64,000 nt of DNA from Sequoia sempervirens. Taxonomy: Eukaryota; Streptophyta; Pinopsida; Cupressales; Cupressaceae. Within the stretch, counting starts at the first letter, position 1. Every line of letters begins with the position of its first letter. Both the position numbers and the translations under genes were made by a program. Below the pieces are notes generated by a model, which was not told where the DNA came from, searched no databases, and worked only from the letters and a program-made list of their open reading frames with translations. Below, one piece after another: positions 1-11,504 of this stretch. The stretch covers positions 13,625,918-13,689,917 of the forward strand of contig VDFB02000001.1 of assembly GCA_007258455.2 (NCBI GenBank), given 5' to 3'.

Positions 1-1080
1 TTACGTGTGGATTGAATAGATATTACTTTAAGGTAATTTTGGGTATGCAATTGTTTGTGCATGCTAATATCATTATGCAGATGTTCATGTCAATGAAGCT
101 TGCAAAGTGGAGAAATTTCTACTAGTTGGTCAATTGTCAAGAGAATCAAAAAGGTGGTCATTAAAAGGTCAAAGGAGGGAAAACTCTCAATGGAGGGAAA
201 TTCCTAATTCAAGTAAAATATTGTAACTACATTTTTAATAGTCATATTTGTTTGTTAATCAATTCTAGGGAGTGTGTTGTGCTAGATTCTCGTTGGAGCA
301 AGTCTACTTTGACTAATTTGGCACATGCATAACTTCCTCCATCTTTTTCTATGCTTTCAATAAGTGGCATCCTCCTATTTTGATGGAGTTGATTGCCTAG
401 GTGGTTAGGGTTAATTAGAAGATTTTCTCTCTATAAATAATGGTCAGATGCCCCTTTTTTATAAGGTTGGACGTTCTGATATTGTACTTGCATTTTCTAG
501 TTTTAGTAATATAGTCATATTGTTGAGATATTGTAATCATGTTTTCAAGAAATAATATGATATTCTAAGTTGTTGCATTTGAGTTAGCTTAAGGGAGACT
601 CACTCAAGGAGGCACACTTGGTGAGGATTCCATTCATTTAGTTTAAAATTTATTTTTTATTCAACAGTTAGTTTCAATTTCAGCAACTGTTTGTTCCTAC
701 AGCCACTGGAATTCTATTTTGTGACTATTCCTACAACCAAGGCATACAAAGTAGTTTCATGTCTGTTTGCTGAGATTTCCATTTCTATCATTCATTTGCA
801 GTCCAGTTATTGATTCTTAGTGAAGATGTTAATTTATTCTTAGTGTTTAAGTTGATTTCTTCTAGCATTTCATTTTTCAATATTGTTTATTTCCTAGTTT
901 ATGGATGATTACATTGAAGTCCTAGTGCACATACAATGCTGACCCATTTCAAGTTTACGTCCTTGGGTTGAAAATGAAATGCACCTTCATGATGAGTGAG
1001 ATAGCTACTTAGTTCAAATGTCTAATCTCTAAGTCATAGCTCTAAGGGCTTAGTTATTAAACCATTAGAGGAGGCCAACA
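1..1080 (+). repeat. Element A 5' LTR (truncated by window edge)
   Basis: Aligns base for base with 10222-11242, so about 180 bp of its 5' end lies outside the window. It ends in GGCCAACA immediately before the primer site. A TATAAATA box at 432-439 is followed by a short T-rich segment that the 3' LTR lacks. The two LTRs differ by scattered substitutions and small indels, so the insertion is not recent. Confidence 0.88.
432..439 (+). promoter_or_regulatory. TATA box of element A 5' LTR
   Basis: TATAAATA, conserved in the 3' LTR at 10663-10670. This is the expected position for the U3 promoter driving the genomic transcript. Confidence 0.5.
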
Positions 1081-1084
1081 TTTT

Positions 1085-1100
1085 TGGCGCCATTGTCGGG
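1085..1100 (+). other. Primer binding site of element A (tRNA-Asp type)
   Basis: TGGCGCCATTGTCGGG lies four bases after the LTR end. Plant tRNA-Asp 3' ends are complementary to TGGCGCCGTTGCCGGGGA, so this matches with two transitions. The tRNA-Asp assignment rests on the known tRNA sequence, not on a search. Confidence 0.8.
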
Positions 1101-1265
1101 AATGGTGTCAAACTAGGAAGTTCTTTGGAGTCATTGATAGTTTCTTTCTTGTTGTAGTATTTTTAAAGTTTTTTATTAGCATACCCTTCATTTAGGAAAG
1201 TAATGATATGCTATTCTTTCACCAATTCTTTGTGTGAGTTGACTGACATTGAGTTGATACCACAT

Positions 1266-2890
1266 GCATAGAGGAAGGAGAAGAGATGTTTATGGGAGAT
1301 TCCTTCCTAATGACCCATTTCAGCTAGAAAAGCTTCAAAATCTTCCAAGAGATGAAAAAAGAAGAAGAGGCATGCCCTTTTTCTGATGCATTTCCCAATC
1401 TAACCAATTCTAACACTTCCTCTGAAGACCAAAATCTGATTGAGAATCCACTTGCTTTGGAACTCCACCAAGCAAGCATGGTTGATGCAAATAGAAACAG
1501 ACCCAACCAGCCATCTTTTCCATTTCCAATCACTCATCATAATGAAGTTGACAACCTCAAAAATATCCTTGCTTTAGTCCTTCCTAAGTTCTATGGGCTT
1601 ATCATAGAAGACCCTAACACATTCCTTTTTGAGTTTGATATCTTTTGCAGAAGCAATGACTATACCACTAATGCTCATAAGATTAAGTTGTTTCCTACCA
1701 CCTTGAAAGAAGCTACATTAAAATTGTTTATGAGCTTAGGTAGGAATACTGTAGAGACCTAGGATGATATGAAAATAAATTTTCTTGAGAAATACAAAGA
1801 ATATTATAGGGGCAGTGATATGAGAGGAGATGACATCTTTAGGATGCAACAGAAGGAAGATTAGAGTCTGGAGGACTACATTTCAAGGTTTTTGTTTTTT
1901 TTGCAGAAACCTCTACATTATACACTCAATGAAGAGTCTCAAAAGATTCTCTTTCTTAGAGGGATCAATGAAAATTGCATTGATGCTTTGGACCTAATGG
2001 GAGGAGGTGATATCACCCAAGTTCCTTGCGATGACATTAAGAAGATATGTCAGAACTATTACAAGGCGGCTTCAAAGAAAGGAAGAGGTTACCAATCCTC
2101 TATGGGTAAATCATCCACCAATGGAGTTTCAAGGATGGATATTACTCACTTGTTGGAAAAATTCAAGCAAGACATCATAAATAATTTGGCTACTCAACTA
2201 AATACACTTCAAGCAAAGAAGAAACATGAGAAGGCAAAGGCAATGTTGGCAGAATATTTCCCTCATTACAGAAAAAAGGACTGTAGATGCAAAATGGTAG
2301 CTAACATTGATAGCAAGTAGATCCCACTTGATCTCAAGCCAATCCAGGGTGATGATGATCAACTCTACTACATTGCACAATGGAGACCATGGGCTCCAAG
2401 ACAAGGTATGCCACTAGATCCATTATCTTTTGTTGGGCCTTATTTCAATTCTTATGCATCTAGTAACCAATGGAAACCCCCATATCCATACAACTATGGA
2501 GGATATCCACCTCAACCTTGGAACAACCCTCCAAAAAATTGGCCTAATAACCAAAACTCTCCACCCTAGTGGCAACAATCTCAGGGGAATTGGCAGCCAC
2601 CTCTAGGAAACTGGCAGTAGACATCCCAATGGAGGGGAGGATAGCAATGGCCAAACCAAACAACTACGTACATGCATCCACCTTCATAGCCTCAGCAACC
2701 TACTATAATGCCTCCTCCTACTAGCTCAAGTTCTAGCACAACTAGACCTACTCATTTTCCTGCTCATCCCACACCTAACCCAAATAACAAACCACAACAA
2801 TATTCAATCTATTCTACAGATCCTAATCAATTACCTACATATGTTGTGAATGTGAGTGACATCCATCTATGTTAAGGAACCACTTTTCTA
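1266..2890 (+). pseudogene. gag: Element A gag (broken)
   Basis: Capsid-type Gag of a Gypsy element. The retrotransposon-gag region is readable from about 1560 (LPKFYG..EDP..FLFEFD) through 2100 in pieces, with in-frame stops at 1760 and 1863. It is followed by a Pro/Trp/Gln-rich stretch (2400-2800, repeated NWP/NWQPP motifs) with several TAG codons. An ATG at 1266 opens a basic peptide (MHRGRRRDVYGRF) in another frame and may be the original start, before a frameshift near 1350. No CCHC zinc knuckle is visible, unlike the chromoviruses elsewhere in the window. Non-functional as it stands. Confidence 0.75.
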
Positions 2891-3198
2891 GCTCCTTCCA
2901 CTCCCATCATCACTGAGCTCCATGTGGAAGAAGAGGAGCCTCTAAATGTCCCCATTTAGCCAAGTGTGCCTAAAAATCCTGAATAAGTTCAACAGACTGA
3001 TCAAGATCCAACATTTCCTCAAAGGTTAGAAGTTTTTAAAAAAATGGAAGAGGAGGAAACAACCTTTGACATTTTAGATCAATTGAAACATATGTGTCAA
3101 GATACCTTTATTTCAGGCCATAAATGATGTCCCCATATAGCAATCAAGGAAGCATGCCTCAGAAAGAAAGGTAGGAAAAAGAAATACCCCACTAATAT

Positions 3199-3600
3199 TC
3201 ATGTGGTGGGATAGTTAGCAGATATCATGTTTGGGAAAGTTACCATTCCCAAATACATTAACCCAGGTAGTCCTATGGTAGGAGTTGTTATAAATGGGAT
3301 CCAAATAAAGAATGCTCTAATTGACTTGGGAGCAGCAATAAATGTGATGACTAAGGATATCCTGTAGCAACTGAATGTTTCAAACATGAGACCTACTCCT
3401 ACTGTCATGCAGCTTGTTGATAGTTCCACTATCAAACCAGGTGGTATAGTATAAGACCTTGTGGTAACTCTAGACTCTTGGGAGTACCCAGTAGATTTCA
3501 TGATTCTTTCTCCTAAAGCTACACTAGGTGGGTATCCGATTATTCTAGGAATTCCATGGCTAGCCACAACAGATGCTTACATTGGATGTCAGTAAGGGGA
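3199..3600 (+). pseudogene. Element A aspartic protease domain (broken)
   Basis: Gag-Pol maturation protease. The flap and active-site region reads GIQIKNALIDLGAAINVMT, with the catalytic Asp in D-L-G-A, the form usual in Athila-type elements. Downstream VDFMILSP..GGYPIILGIPWLATTDAYIGC matches the C-terminal ILGIPWL block. TAG codons interrupt the frame near 3213, 3366 and 3451. The frame continues toward the RT through a poorly conserved linker (3600-4190). Confidence 0.72.
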
Positions 3601-4189
3601 CATGACTATTTCTGATGGGAAAAGCACCAAAAACCTTGTTCTCTACCCTCCTGCTCAACCATCCCATGATAAAGATAACTCCATATGGCCACATGTTGGA
3701 GAAGAGGTTGAGGAAGTCAATTATGTGGCACAACTCATGATGATAGGTAGAATTCCTTTCATACAGCTTCAGGAAGAAGATGAAGTATTGTCCAACATAA
3801 TTCAGAACAATTGTGAGGTGCATGAAGCATCATCCTCTCAGGAATCTGGTTTTGCAGATCCAGTGAAACACTTTTGCCCACTCTTCCTGCAACTAAAATT
3901 CCTATAGCAATTGATATGTTTCATAAATTATTGCCACATGAACTAAAAGTGCCAAGTATTAGTGAAACAACTATGATTCAGTTAACCACACAAGTGCAAT
4001 TGTTAGAAGGGAAACATGTGAATATTAATAGCAAGTTGAGTCAAAAGCAGTAGTTGTCCCTAACAAACCTATTGAAGACCCACTAGCATGCATTTGCATG
4101 GGACTACCATGACATGAAAGGATTGGATCCCAAGGTCTGTACTCATAGGATATATATCGGAGATGACTATACTCCAGCAAGGCAGCCAC

Positions 4190-4975
4190 AAAGGAGAATT
4201 AATCCTACATTGAGGAAGATAGTGAAAGGGGAATTACAAAAATTATTGGATGCAGGATTTATCTACCCGATCTCAGATAGCTAGTGGGTGTCCCCATTGG
4301 TGATTGTAACTAAAAAGGGAGGTAATTGGAGAGATTTTGTTGACTACAAAGAGATAAAATTTTCCACCAAAAAGGATCATTTTCACCTTCCTTTCATAGA
4401 CCAAGTATTGGATTCACTTGTAGGGAAGCAATACTTTTCTTTTCTAGATGGATTATTCGGGTATAATTAGATACAAATTGCACCTGAGGATCAAGAGAAG
4501 AAAAATTTTACCTATCCTTGGGGAGCTTATGCCTACTCAATACTTCCATTTGGTTTATGCAATGCACCTGCAACTTTTCAAAGACAAGTCATCAGTATAT
4601 TTTCAGATATCTCACATGATTGCATGGAGATCTATATGGATGATTTTACTACCTATGGTGTTGATTTTGTAGAAGCATTGGAGAATCTAAGGAAGGTTTT
4701 ATAGAGATCTGAAGACCGTAATATATTCTTGAACAGTGAGAAATTCTTCATGATGATGCAGGAAGGAGTAGTCCTTGACCACTACATCTCTCAAAGAGGA
4801 ATTCAACTAGACCCCACCAAGATTGAGGTGATTACCAATTTGCCTATTCCTGCAAAACAAAAAGATGTTATAAGTTTCTTGGGACATGTAGGTTACTATA
4901 GGTGTTTCATCAAATATTTTAATAAAAAGGCTACACCACTATACAATATCCTAACTAAAGATGTTGAGTTCTAGT
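4190..4975 (+). pseudogene. Element A reverse transcriptase (broken)
   Basis: RNA-dependent DNA polymerase copying element RNA to cDNA. Readable blocks in order: INPTLRKIVKGELQKLLDAGFIYPISDS, SPLVIVTKKGGNWR, a palm with SFLDG..GYN, LPFGLCNAPATFQR, and the catalytic YMDDF box at 4633-4647, intact. Then comes the thumb FLGHVGYYRCFIK. Stops are TAG where the family has Gln (near 4281, 4468, 4702 and 4972), consistent with CAG to TAG transitions. Most of the domain is otherwise in one frame, so the decay is mainly point mutation. Confidence 0.85.
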
Positions 4976-5517
4976 GGACAGAGGACTGTGACAAAGCATT
5001 CTCTGATTTGAAAGAAGCTTTAACCCATGCTCCTATACTCTATGGTCCTAATTGGGAGCTTCCTTTTCATATTCATATAGATGCATCAGACTATGCTATA
5101 GGAGATATCTTGGGACAAAAATAAGGAGCAATTGATAATGTAATCTATTTTGTTATAAAAAACCTCCAAGGGGTTGAGTTTAATTATACAATGATAGAAA
5201 AGGAGATGTTGGCAGTCATATATGCCCTTAACAAATTCAGGCATTACATAACGGGGTATCATATCTTTTTTCATAGAGACCATGCAACCATAAGATACCT
5301 AATGAATAAACCCTTGATTTCAGGAAGGCTAGCAATATGGTTGTTGCTAATGCAAGAGTTTAACATCACCATTGTTGATAAACCAAGGAAGGAAAATGTT
5401 GTAGCAGACTTTCTCTCCAGATTGACTACATTAGAGGACACTCAAATCATTCATGATTCTTTCCCTAATGAATTTTTTTTTCCATCAGTGTGCATACAAC
5501 TTGGTATGCTAACATAG
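4976..5517 (+). pseudogene. Element A RNase H and connection region (broken)
   Basis: Degrades the RNA of RNA:DNA hybrids during reverse transcription. Blocks seen: HIDASDYAIGDILGQ (first catalytic Asp), NYTMIEKEMLAVIYALNKFRHYITG (catalytic Glu region), FFHRDHATIRYLMNKP, and NVVADFLSRL (last Asp region). A TAA follows GDILGQK near 5122. The frame degrades after 5517 into a frameshifted N-terminal integrase linker. Confidence 0.8.
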
Positions 5518-5573
5518 CCAATTATCTAGTTACATAGAGAGTTCCTCCTCATTTCTCTCCAAAAGAGAGAAAG

Positions 5574-6772
5574 GTGCTCATTAAGAAAACTTTTCCTTTC
5601 TCATGGATTGCAAGATGTTTATTCTACACTGGACCATATCATGTGATGAGGAGATGTGTAAGGGAAGATGAGACATATGACATACTACATGCATATCACA
5701 ATGAACCCTGTGGAGGGAATTATGTAGCCAAGAGGACAACAATGAAGATTCTTAACATAGGATATTATTGGCCCACACTTCACAAGGATGTAGGAAAGTA
5801 TACTAGGAACTATGATAGATGTCAAAGGATAGGTCATCCAACTAAATCTAATGAGATGCCTCTTTACCCCCAAGTATTCATCACTCCATTTGATAAATGG
5901 GGGCTTGATTTTGTAGGCCCCATTGATCCTCCATCAAATAGAAAATCCTACATCTTGGTTTGCACTGACTATGTGATCAAGTGGGTTGAAGTTAAATCCA
6001 TGAAGCTTGCCAGAGATAATAAGGTTACAAAATTCCTCTATGAGGAAATATTCACTCATTATGGGGTCCCAAGGGGGATAAGGACAGATCAAGGGGCTCA
6101 ATTTACATCAACCCTTGTTACAACATTAGTTAATGAATATAATGTGAGGCACAAAAAATTTACCCCTTATCACCTCAACCCAATGGCCAGTCTGAGATGA
6201 CCAACAGGGAAATTGAGGCAATTCTAACCAAAACAGTGGCTATTCACAAGAAGGATTGGGAGAATAGGTTTCTAGAAGTTGTATAGGCCTATAGAACCAC
6301 CTAGAAGACAACCACAGGTTTCATTCTTTTTGGATTGTTGTACAGGAAGATGGCTATGATGCCTATTGAGTTTGATCATAAAACTCTTAGGACCACACTG
6401 TATTTTGGGATAGACATATCTAAGGCACAAAAGGAAAAAATCATGTAGTTGAATGCTTTGGATAAGATGAGAAAGATAGCCCTACATCATACTGAGGTAG
6501 TGCAAAATCATTGGGTCAAATGGCATGATAGATACATACAGGAAAAGAAGTTCTAGCCAAGTGATTGGGCACTCCTTTATGACTCTAGGTATCAAGATAA
6601 TGCAGGAAAACTGCACACAAGATGGTTGGGACCATATGAAGTTCCAGAAGTCTTCCCCAATGGTGTTGTACAACTCACAACCATTGACCCTGTTAGATTC
6701 AAACTATTGGTCAACAGCCACCATCTAAGATTATATCATAAACTAGTCTCCAAGGAAGAATTCATGCAGTAA
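5574..6772 (+). pseudogene. Element A integrase (broken)
   Basis: DDE recombinase that joins element cDNA to the host chromosome. It is readable from 5574 with the N-terminal zinc-finger region, but family residues are altered: GGN replaces GGH, and Tyr replaces the first Cys of CxxCQR. Core motifs WGLDFVGP and RTDQGAQF keep the first two catalytic Asp. A frameshift near 6177 moves the third block (NGQSEMTN) to another frame. Further TAG codons replace Trp in AYRTTW near 6285 and 6303. The C-terminus ends KLLVNSHHLRLYHK with no chromodomain, which separates A from elements B, C and E. Confidence 0.82.
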
Positions 6773-7573
6773 TTTCTTTAGCGCCCAGCCTCTAAACTTC
6801 TTGTAGCCAAAGGAAGTGGACCTAGTGTCCCTCCTTCTGACTAATCCAAGTACACATGTAATCAATTCATAATAAATATTTCCACCATTTTGGGAATCCA
6901 CTTCTTCACCAATAAACCCATCCACCCATCCATCTCCATCTTCTCTCTCTTCCATAACTCCACCATCACTTCACCTCACCATCATTATGTTCCATCACCA
7001 CTGCATTAATTGGTCAACTGTACTTTTAAACAGTAACTGGTACTTCCACCATATTCCTTTCCAAAGATACTCCACATTTTTAGGTATGTGCATGACAATT
7101 GGTTATATCTTAATTATCTTTAGTGCATTTATTTAATTACTATAAATTAATGTTGATATTTCATATGGCATATAATTGTACCCTGCCCTGTCAAATCATA
7201 ATTACCACCTAGCTTGTGCAGACACGTGCTCTAAATTAGGTTGGGGGGAGTGTGAATTCACAAGTCCACATGTCATCCATGTAAACAAATTTCAAATAAG
7301 GCAATTTGAATGATAGAGTGAAATGGCGGCTTGCATGTGTGAAAGGACACTGAATTGCCACCATTTTTCTTGATAATACCCTTTATTTATTGTTCTTTAT
7401 TGCCTTATTCACAATCTTAAATTTCACCCAGAAGATTTAAATTGGTGAGCACCATGACATTGGTGTTAGCACTACAGAAGAATTGCAGGAAGAAGAAATT
7501 GGGTTTTCAAAGAGAAATTACAGGAAAAGGAAATTTAGCAAAAGTCCTTGTTTGATTGCGGGAAGTTGAAACA
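6773..7573 (+). other. Element A non-coding spacer after integrase
   Basis: An 800-bp stretch without a recognisable coding block. It includes GGTTGGGGGGAG at about 7229-7240, followed by TGTGAATTC, which resembles a polypurine tract followed by a TG. This could be a second internal plus-strand primer, as seen in some plant Gypsy elements, but only the 10030 tract precedes an LTR. Confidence 0.4.
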
Positions 7574-10026
7574 ATGGGAGGTCAACTAATTAGGAATGAA
7601 CCCATGGTTCATGATGTGGTAATTTAGGATGCACTTTCTCTGGTTGAGTTCAAGAATTGTGGTTGGTTGGATTATTTCCTCAAACTTGACAACTACAATG
7701 AGGACATTGCACTAGAATTTGTACAAACATTATTTGATGGGAAGGCAATGGTAAAAGCTTTAAAGATGATCGCTACTGATGAGATAATTATGGAGGTAAT
7801 AGGTTTACCTATTGATGGAGAGCCATAACCTACTACCAAAGATACAAGGTCATCCAGGGCTGAATTTTTTGAACTCAGTGACCCTCCATTGGTTGTAGAT
7901 AAGCAAGGTATGAAGAGAACTCTACCAAAGCCATGGAAACAAGTGGTCATCCACATTGTCAAATATATTACTTGTGAGGGCCACCATTCATGACTCCATT
8001 TTGTGTACTTCAAGCTCCTAAACCATATGAGGCATGGAAGAAGAATGAGTGTGCCCAATGTGTTGTATCACCTCCTGGAAATCATGGTGGCTGAAACGCA
8101 GAAAGGTAGGGATAATTTTGTCTCTCACCATTGTTTAATAAAATTTATAGTAAAGAAATCTTTGTAAGAGGTGTTTGATATGACATGGGAGGAATTTGTA
8201 AACATTGATCAGTTTAGACTAGAAAATGTGCAACCTAGAGGTCAATCTCAACCTCATAGGGTTAGCAGGCGAGAGAGGGTTGTTGAAACTACTCCTAGGG
8301 CCTCAACCTCTGGTGCAAACCCTAGCTCAAACCCTCCTATAGCCAAACAAGCTATAGAAATTGGTTCTTTTGAGTCAGAATATTCAAATGAGGATAGTTC
8401 ATCCCCATACCCTGATGTTGATGTTCTTCCCAAAACCCCAATTTGAACTAGGGCTTCCCTTAGGAAAGAACAAGAGAAAATGAAAGAGGCATAAATGAGA
8501 AAAGGGAAGGCCAAGAAGCAAATAGTAGAAAAAGAAATGCCAAGCCTTAGGAAACAAAAGGTTGATAACACTGTTCTTCCTACAGCCGAAGAGAAAGATA
8601 AAAACCCTCCTAAGAAATCAAAACCAAATGGGCTAGTAATTGGTGTACCTCCAAAGAGATGCCCTATGCTTAGAAAAATATCTAGGGAGGAGACAGAAGC
8701 CCCAATGGGGTAGGTGAATGTTGAAGAAAAAGATATTATTTGAAGAACAAGCAAATATAAGGTTAGCAAAGCTTGCTACTATTGTAGAGTAGGTTGGAAA
8801 TCAAGAGAAAGATGAGAATCAAGAACCCCTATAGCAATAGCAAGCTGAGAATCAAAAATTTCTGCAGCCAGAGCAGGGTGAGCAAACAGAATCACTGCAG
8901 CTGGTGCTATTTGAACAACAAGAGTCAGTGCAAAGGAAGATTTTGGTAGGAACACATAAACCTCTTTTTTTTTCCTCGAATCTTGTAGCTATGAATCTAT
9001 GGAGTGAAATGAAAAGAAAAGAGGAGGAATGGAAAAAGGAAAAATGCAAGCTATAGGATGAGATTAAAAAGAAAAATATAGAAATTGAAGAAAATAATGT
9101 AGAAGTTGTTGCCTTGAAAGAAAAGGCAAACAATGTGGTAGATTTAATACCCAAAATGTTGGCATGCAGAACTCCTCCAAGAGTGTATGCCCTGCATTTG
9201 AAGGAATGAAATATTTGCTTTAAACTATCAAGGATTGTTTCAGGTTTGAGCCCTTCTCTTGACACTCCACATGAATTTTTCCAAGCTTATCAGTTTGCCC
9301 CTCCTAAAGTTAAATTTTTTTCATGTGAACTATACCTGCATAATTATGTTGTGACTGATGATAATGATTGGAATCCCTTACTATATATTGGAGATCTCTA
9401 TTTAAGAGAATTAATGTCCTCGATTCATAATGAAATTAGTTGGGTGCAGTAGTTTAGGACTTAGAGGGAAAGAGAATCTCATACTCCCTTGGCCCTCAAA
9501 GCTAAATCTAGTAACCTTGCAAACATTTTTCAAACATGGCACATATTTCTTTATCACCCAAGCTACAACAAGAGGATTATGCTTATTAGGGAAGAAGCTT
9601 ACAAGGAATATGAGAAGGTAGTTGAAACTATAGGAAAATCGGTAATGGGGTACTTATCATAGAGGTGGAACAGTTTTCCAGATGAGTTGAATCAAGTTGA
9701 ACCTCGCTCTTTGCAAAATTATGTTGCAGCATAAAAACAAGTTGATAGATACATACAGATTGGAAGGATGAGGTAGTATTTTTGGCTTCCATTAACATTT
9801 CACCCACCTACACTATTGTGGCATGTGCCAGATTACAAGTTTTATCAGTATGACATAGTTGTAGAAAGGGAAAGATGGAATAGATTGGAGAACAAGCAAG
9901 GATTCTACTGGGATCCCAATTTAGACACTACATAAACCAATGTGGAACAGTTAGCAATTGTTGATTTCAAAGTGTTGACTAGATAGAAGAATAGTGCCCC
10001 CTCTACTAGAGGACCAGCAAAACATT
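7574..10026 (+). pseudogene. Element A extra ORF between integrase and 3' LTR (broken)
   Basis: A former reading frame of roughly 800 codons, starting ATG GGA GGT CAA at 7574, now broken by about 20 stops and at least two shifts. The N-terminal third (KNCGWLDYFLKL..EFVQTLFDGKA..IGLPIDGEP) has the feel of the plant Athila ORF / retrotransposon-ORF family. The middle is low-complexity and charged: a Ser/Pro/Thr-rich stretch at 8230-8440, then Lys/Glu-rich sequence including a likely coiled coil at 9000-9130 (EMKRKEEEWKKEK). The C-terminal part (9250-9960) is folded-looking with many aromatic residues. Athila/Tat elements are known to carry such extra ORFs of uncertain role. I see no clear signal peptide or transmembrane pattern to support an envelope. 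Confidence 0.6.
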
Positions 10027-10029
10027 AGG

Positions 10030-10040
10030 TTGCGGGGAGA
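10030..10040 (+). other. Polypurine tract of element A
   Basis: TTGCGGGGAGA lies directly before TGATGAG, the first bases of the 3' LTR. It is short and interrupted by TGC, but correctly placed for plus-strand priming. Confidence 0.55.
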
Positions 10041-11242
10041 TGATGAGTCCAATTAATGGCTCAATTCTGATAGGGTTTATTATCTATTTGTTGTTGCTAT
10101 CATAGACTTTGGCACTTGAAATTTTCCATGTTATTTCCTTAAAACCATAGACCTTGGGCATAAGTTTATCCCTGTGAATTTTAATGACATTAACATGCTA
10201 TGTGAATTATCTATGCTAATTTTACATGTGGATTGAATAGATGTTACTTTAAGGTAATTTTGGGTATGCAATTATTTGTGTGTGTTAATATCATTATGCA
10301 AATGTTGGTGTCAACGAAGCTTGCAAAGCGGAGAAATTCTTGCCAGTTGGTTGGTTTCCAAGAGAATCAAAAAGGTGGTCATTAAAAGGTCAAAGGAGGG
10401 AAAACTCTCAATGGAGGGAAATTCCCAATTCAAGTAAAAGATTGTAACTACCTTTTTAATAGTCATATTTGTTTGTTGATCAATTCTAGGGAGTGTGTTG
10501 TGCTATATTCTCGTTGGAGCAAGTCTGCTTTGACCAATTTGTCGCATGCATGACTTCCTCCATCTTTTTCTATGCTTTCAATAAGTGGCATCCTCCTATT
10601 TTGATGGAGTCGACTACCTAGGTAGTTAGGGTTAATTAGTAGTTTTTCTCTCTATAAATAATGGTCAGATGTTGGATGTTCTAATATTGTACTTTCATTT
10701 TCTAGTTTTAGTAATACAAACGTATTGTTGAGATGTTGTAATCATGTTTTCAAGAAATAATATGATATTCTGAGTTGTTGCATTTGAGTTAGCTTAAGGG
10801 AGACTCACTCAAGGGGGGGAACTTGGTGAGGATTCCACTCATTTAGTTTAAAAATAATTTTCTGTTCAACGGTTAGTTTCAATTTAAGCAACTATTTATT
10901 CCTACAGCCACTAGAATTTTGTTTTGTGGTTGTTCTTGCAGCCAAGGCAGAAAGAGTAGTTTCCTATCTGTTTGCTAATATTTCCATTTCTATCATTCAT
11001 TTTCAGTCCATTTATTGATGCTTAGTGCAAATGTTGATTTATGTTGTGTTTAAGTTGATTTCTTCTAGCACTTCATTTCTAGTATTTTTTCTTTCCTAGT
11101 TTATGGATTATTACAATGAAGTCTTTGGGTTGACAATGAAATGCACCTTCATGATGAGTGAGATAGATACTTAGTTCATATGTCCAATCTCTAAGTCACA
11201 ACTCTAAGGGCTTAGTTATTAAACCATTAGAGGAGGCCAACA
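10041..11242 (+). repeat. Element A 3' LTR
   Basis: 1202 bp, beginning TGATGAG and ending GGCCAACA. Homologous to 1-1080. TATAAATA at 10663-10670. The base after the LTR (11243, ATGGGTATC) is the resumption of element B's LTR, so the expected 5-bp target duplication would be ATGGG or close to it, to be matched left of the window. Confidence 0.88.
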
Positions 11243-11416
11243 ATGGGTATCTATAATGGTGTCTTGTTCTTGACTATACAACTTTCTCTAAAAGATATGC
11301 ATTGGAATATTACAAGGCATAGTGATTTTTGTGAAGGAAGACCAATAGAGAGAGTTTGTAGACCTTGAAGACAAGTTGATTTTGGTTGAACCCAACATCT
11401 TCAACCCTTCTCTGAA
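11243..11416 (+). repeat. Element B 5' LTR, distal 174 bp
   Basis: Reads ATGGGTATCTATAATGGTGTC onward, collinear with 17033-17218. It ends CTCTGAA just before the primer region, where the 3' LTR has CTCTGCA. A 12-bp segment present in the 3' copy (near 17091) is missing here. Confidence 0.85.
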
Positions 11417-11421
11417 TTAGG

Positions 11422-11433
11422 TGGTATCAGAGC
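11422..11433 (+). other. Primer binding site of element B (tRNA-iMet)
   Basis: TGGTATCAGAGC, complementary to the 3' end of plant initiator tRNA-Met, a few bases after the LTR end. Confidence 0.88.
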
Positions 11434-11504
11434 TTAGGCTTTAGATCAATTGAGGAAAAGGAATTGAGTTTGAAGAAGAGAAGTTGTAAGCTAAAGCATA
11501 TAAG

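Larger units (their letters stand above)
1..11242 (+). mobile_element. Element A: Athila/Tat-like Gypsy LTR retrotransposon, 5' end off-window
   Basis: A full-length but decayed Ty3/Gypsy element. Seen: matching LTRs at 1-1080 (partial) and 10041-11242, a tRNA-Asp type primer site, gag, protease, RT, RNase H, integrase, and a further roughly 2.4-kb ORF region between integrase and the 3' LTR. There is no chromodomain after the integrase. Known: tRNA-Asp priming and an extra ORF after integrase are typical of the Athila/Tat branch. It is inserted in the 5' LTR of element B: sequence resumes at 11243 exactly where B's 3' LTR reads from 17033. Every coding module has stops or frameshifts, so it cannot move by itself. 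Confidence 0.88.

Noticed and set aside
6743..6955. Minus-strand 70-codon frame
   Set aside because: Antisense to the integrase end and a T/C-rich spacer; no motif.
8254..9265. Two minus-strand frames (171 and 137 codons) rich in Ser, Phe and Leu
   Set aside because: They are antisense to the Lys/Glu/Ser-rich middle of the element A extra ORF; their composition follows from that and there is no domain.
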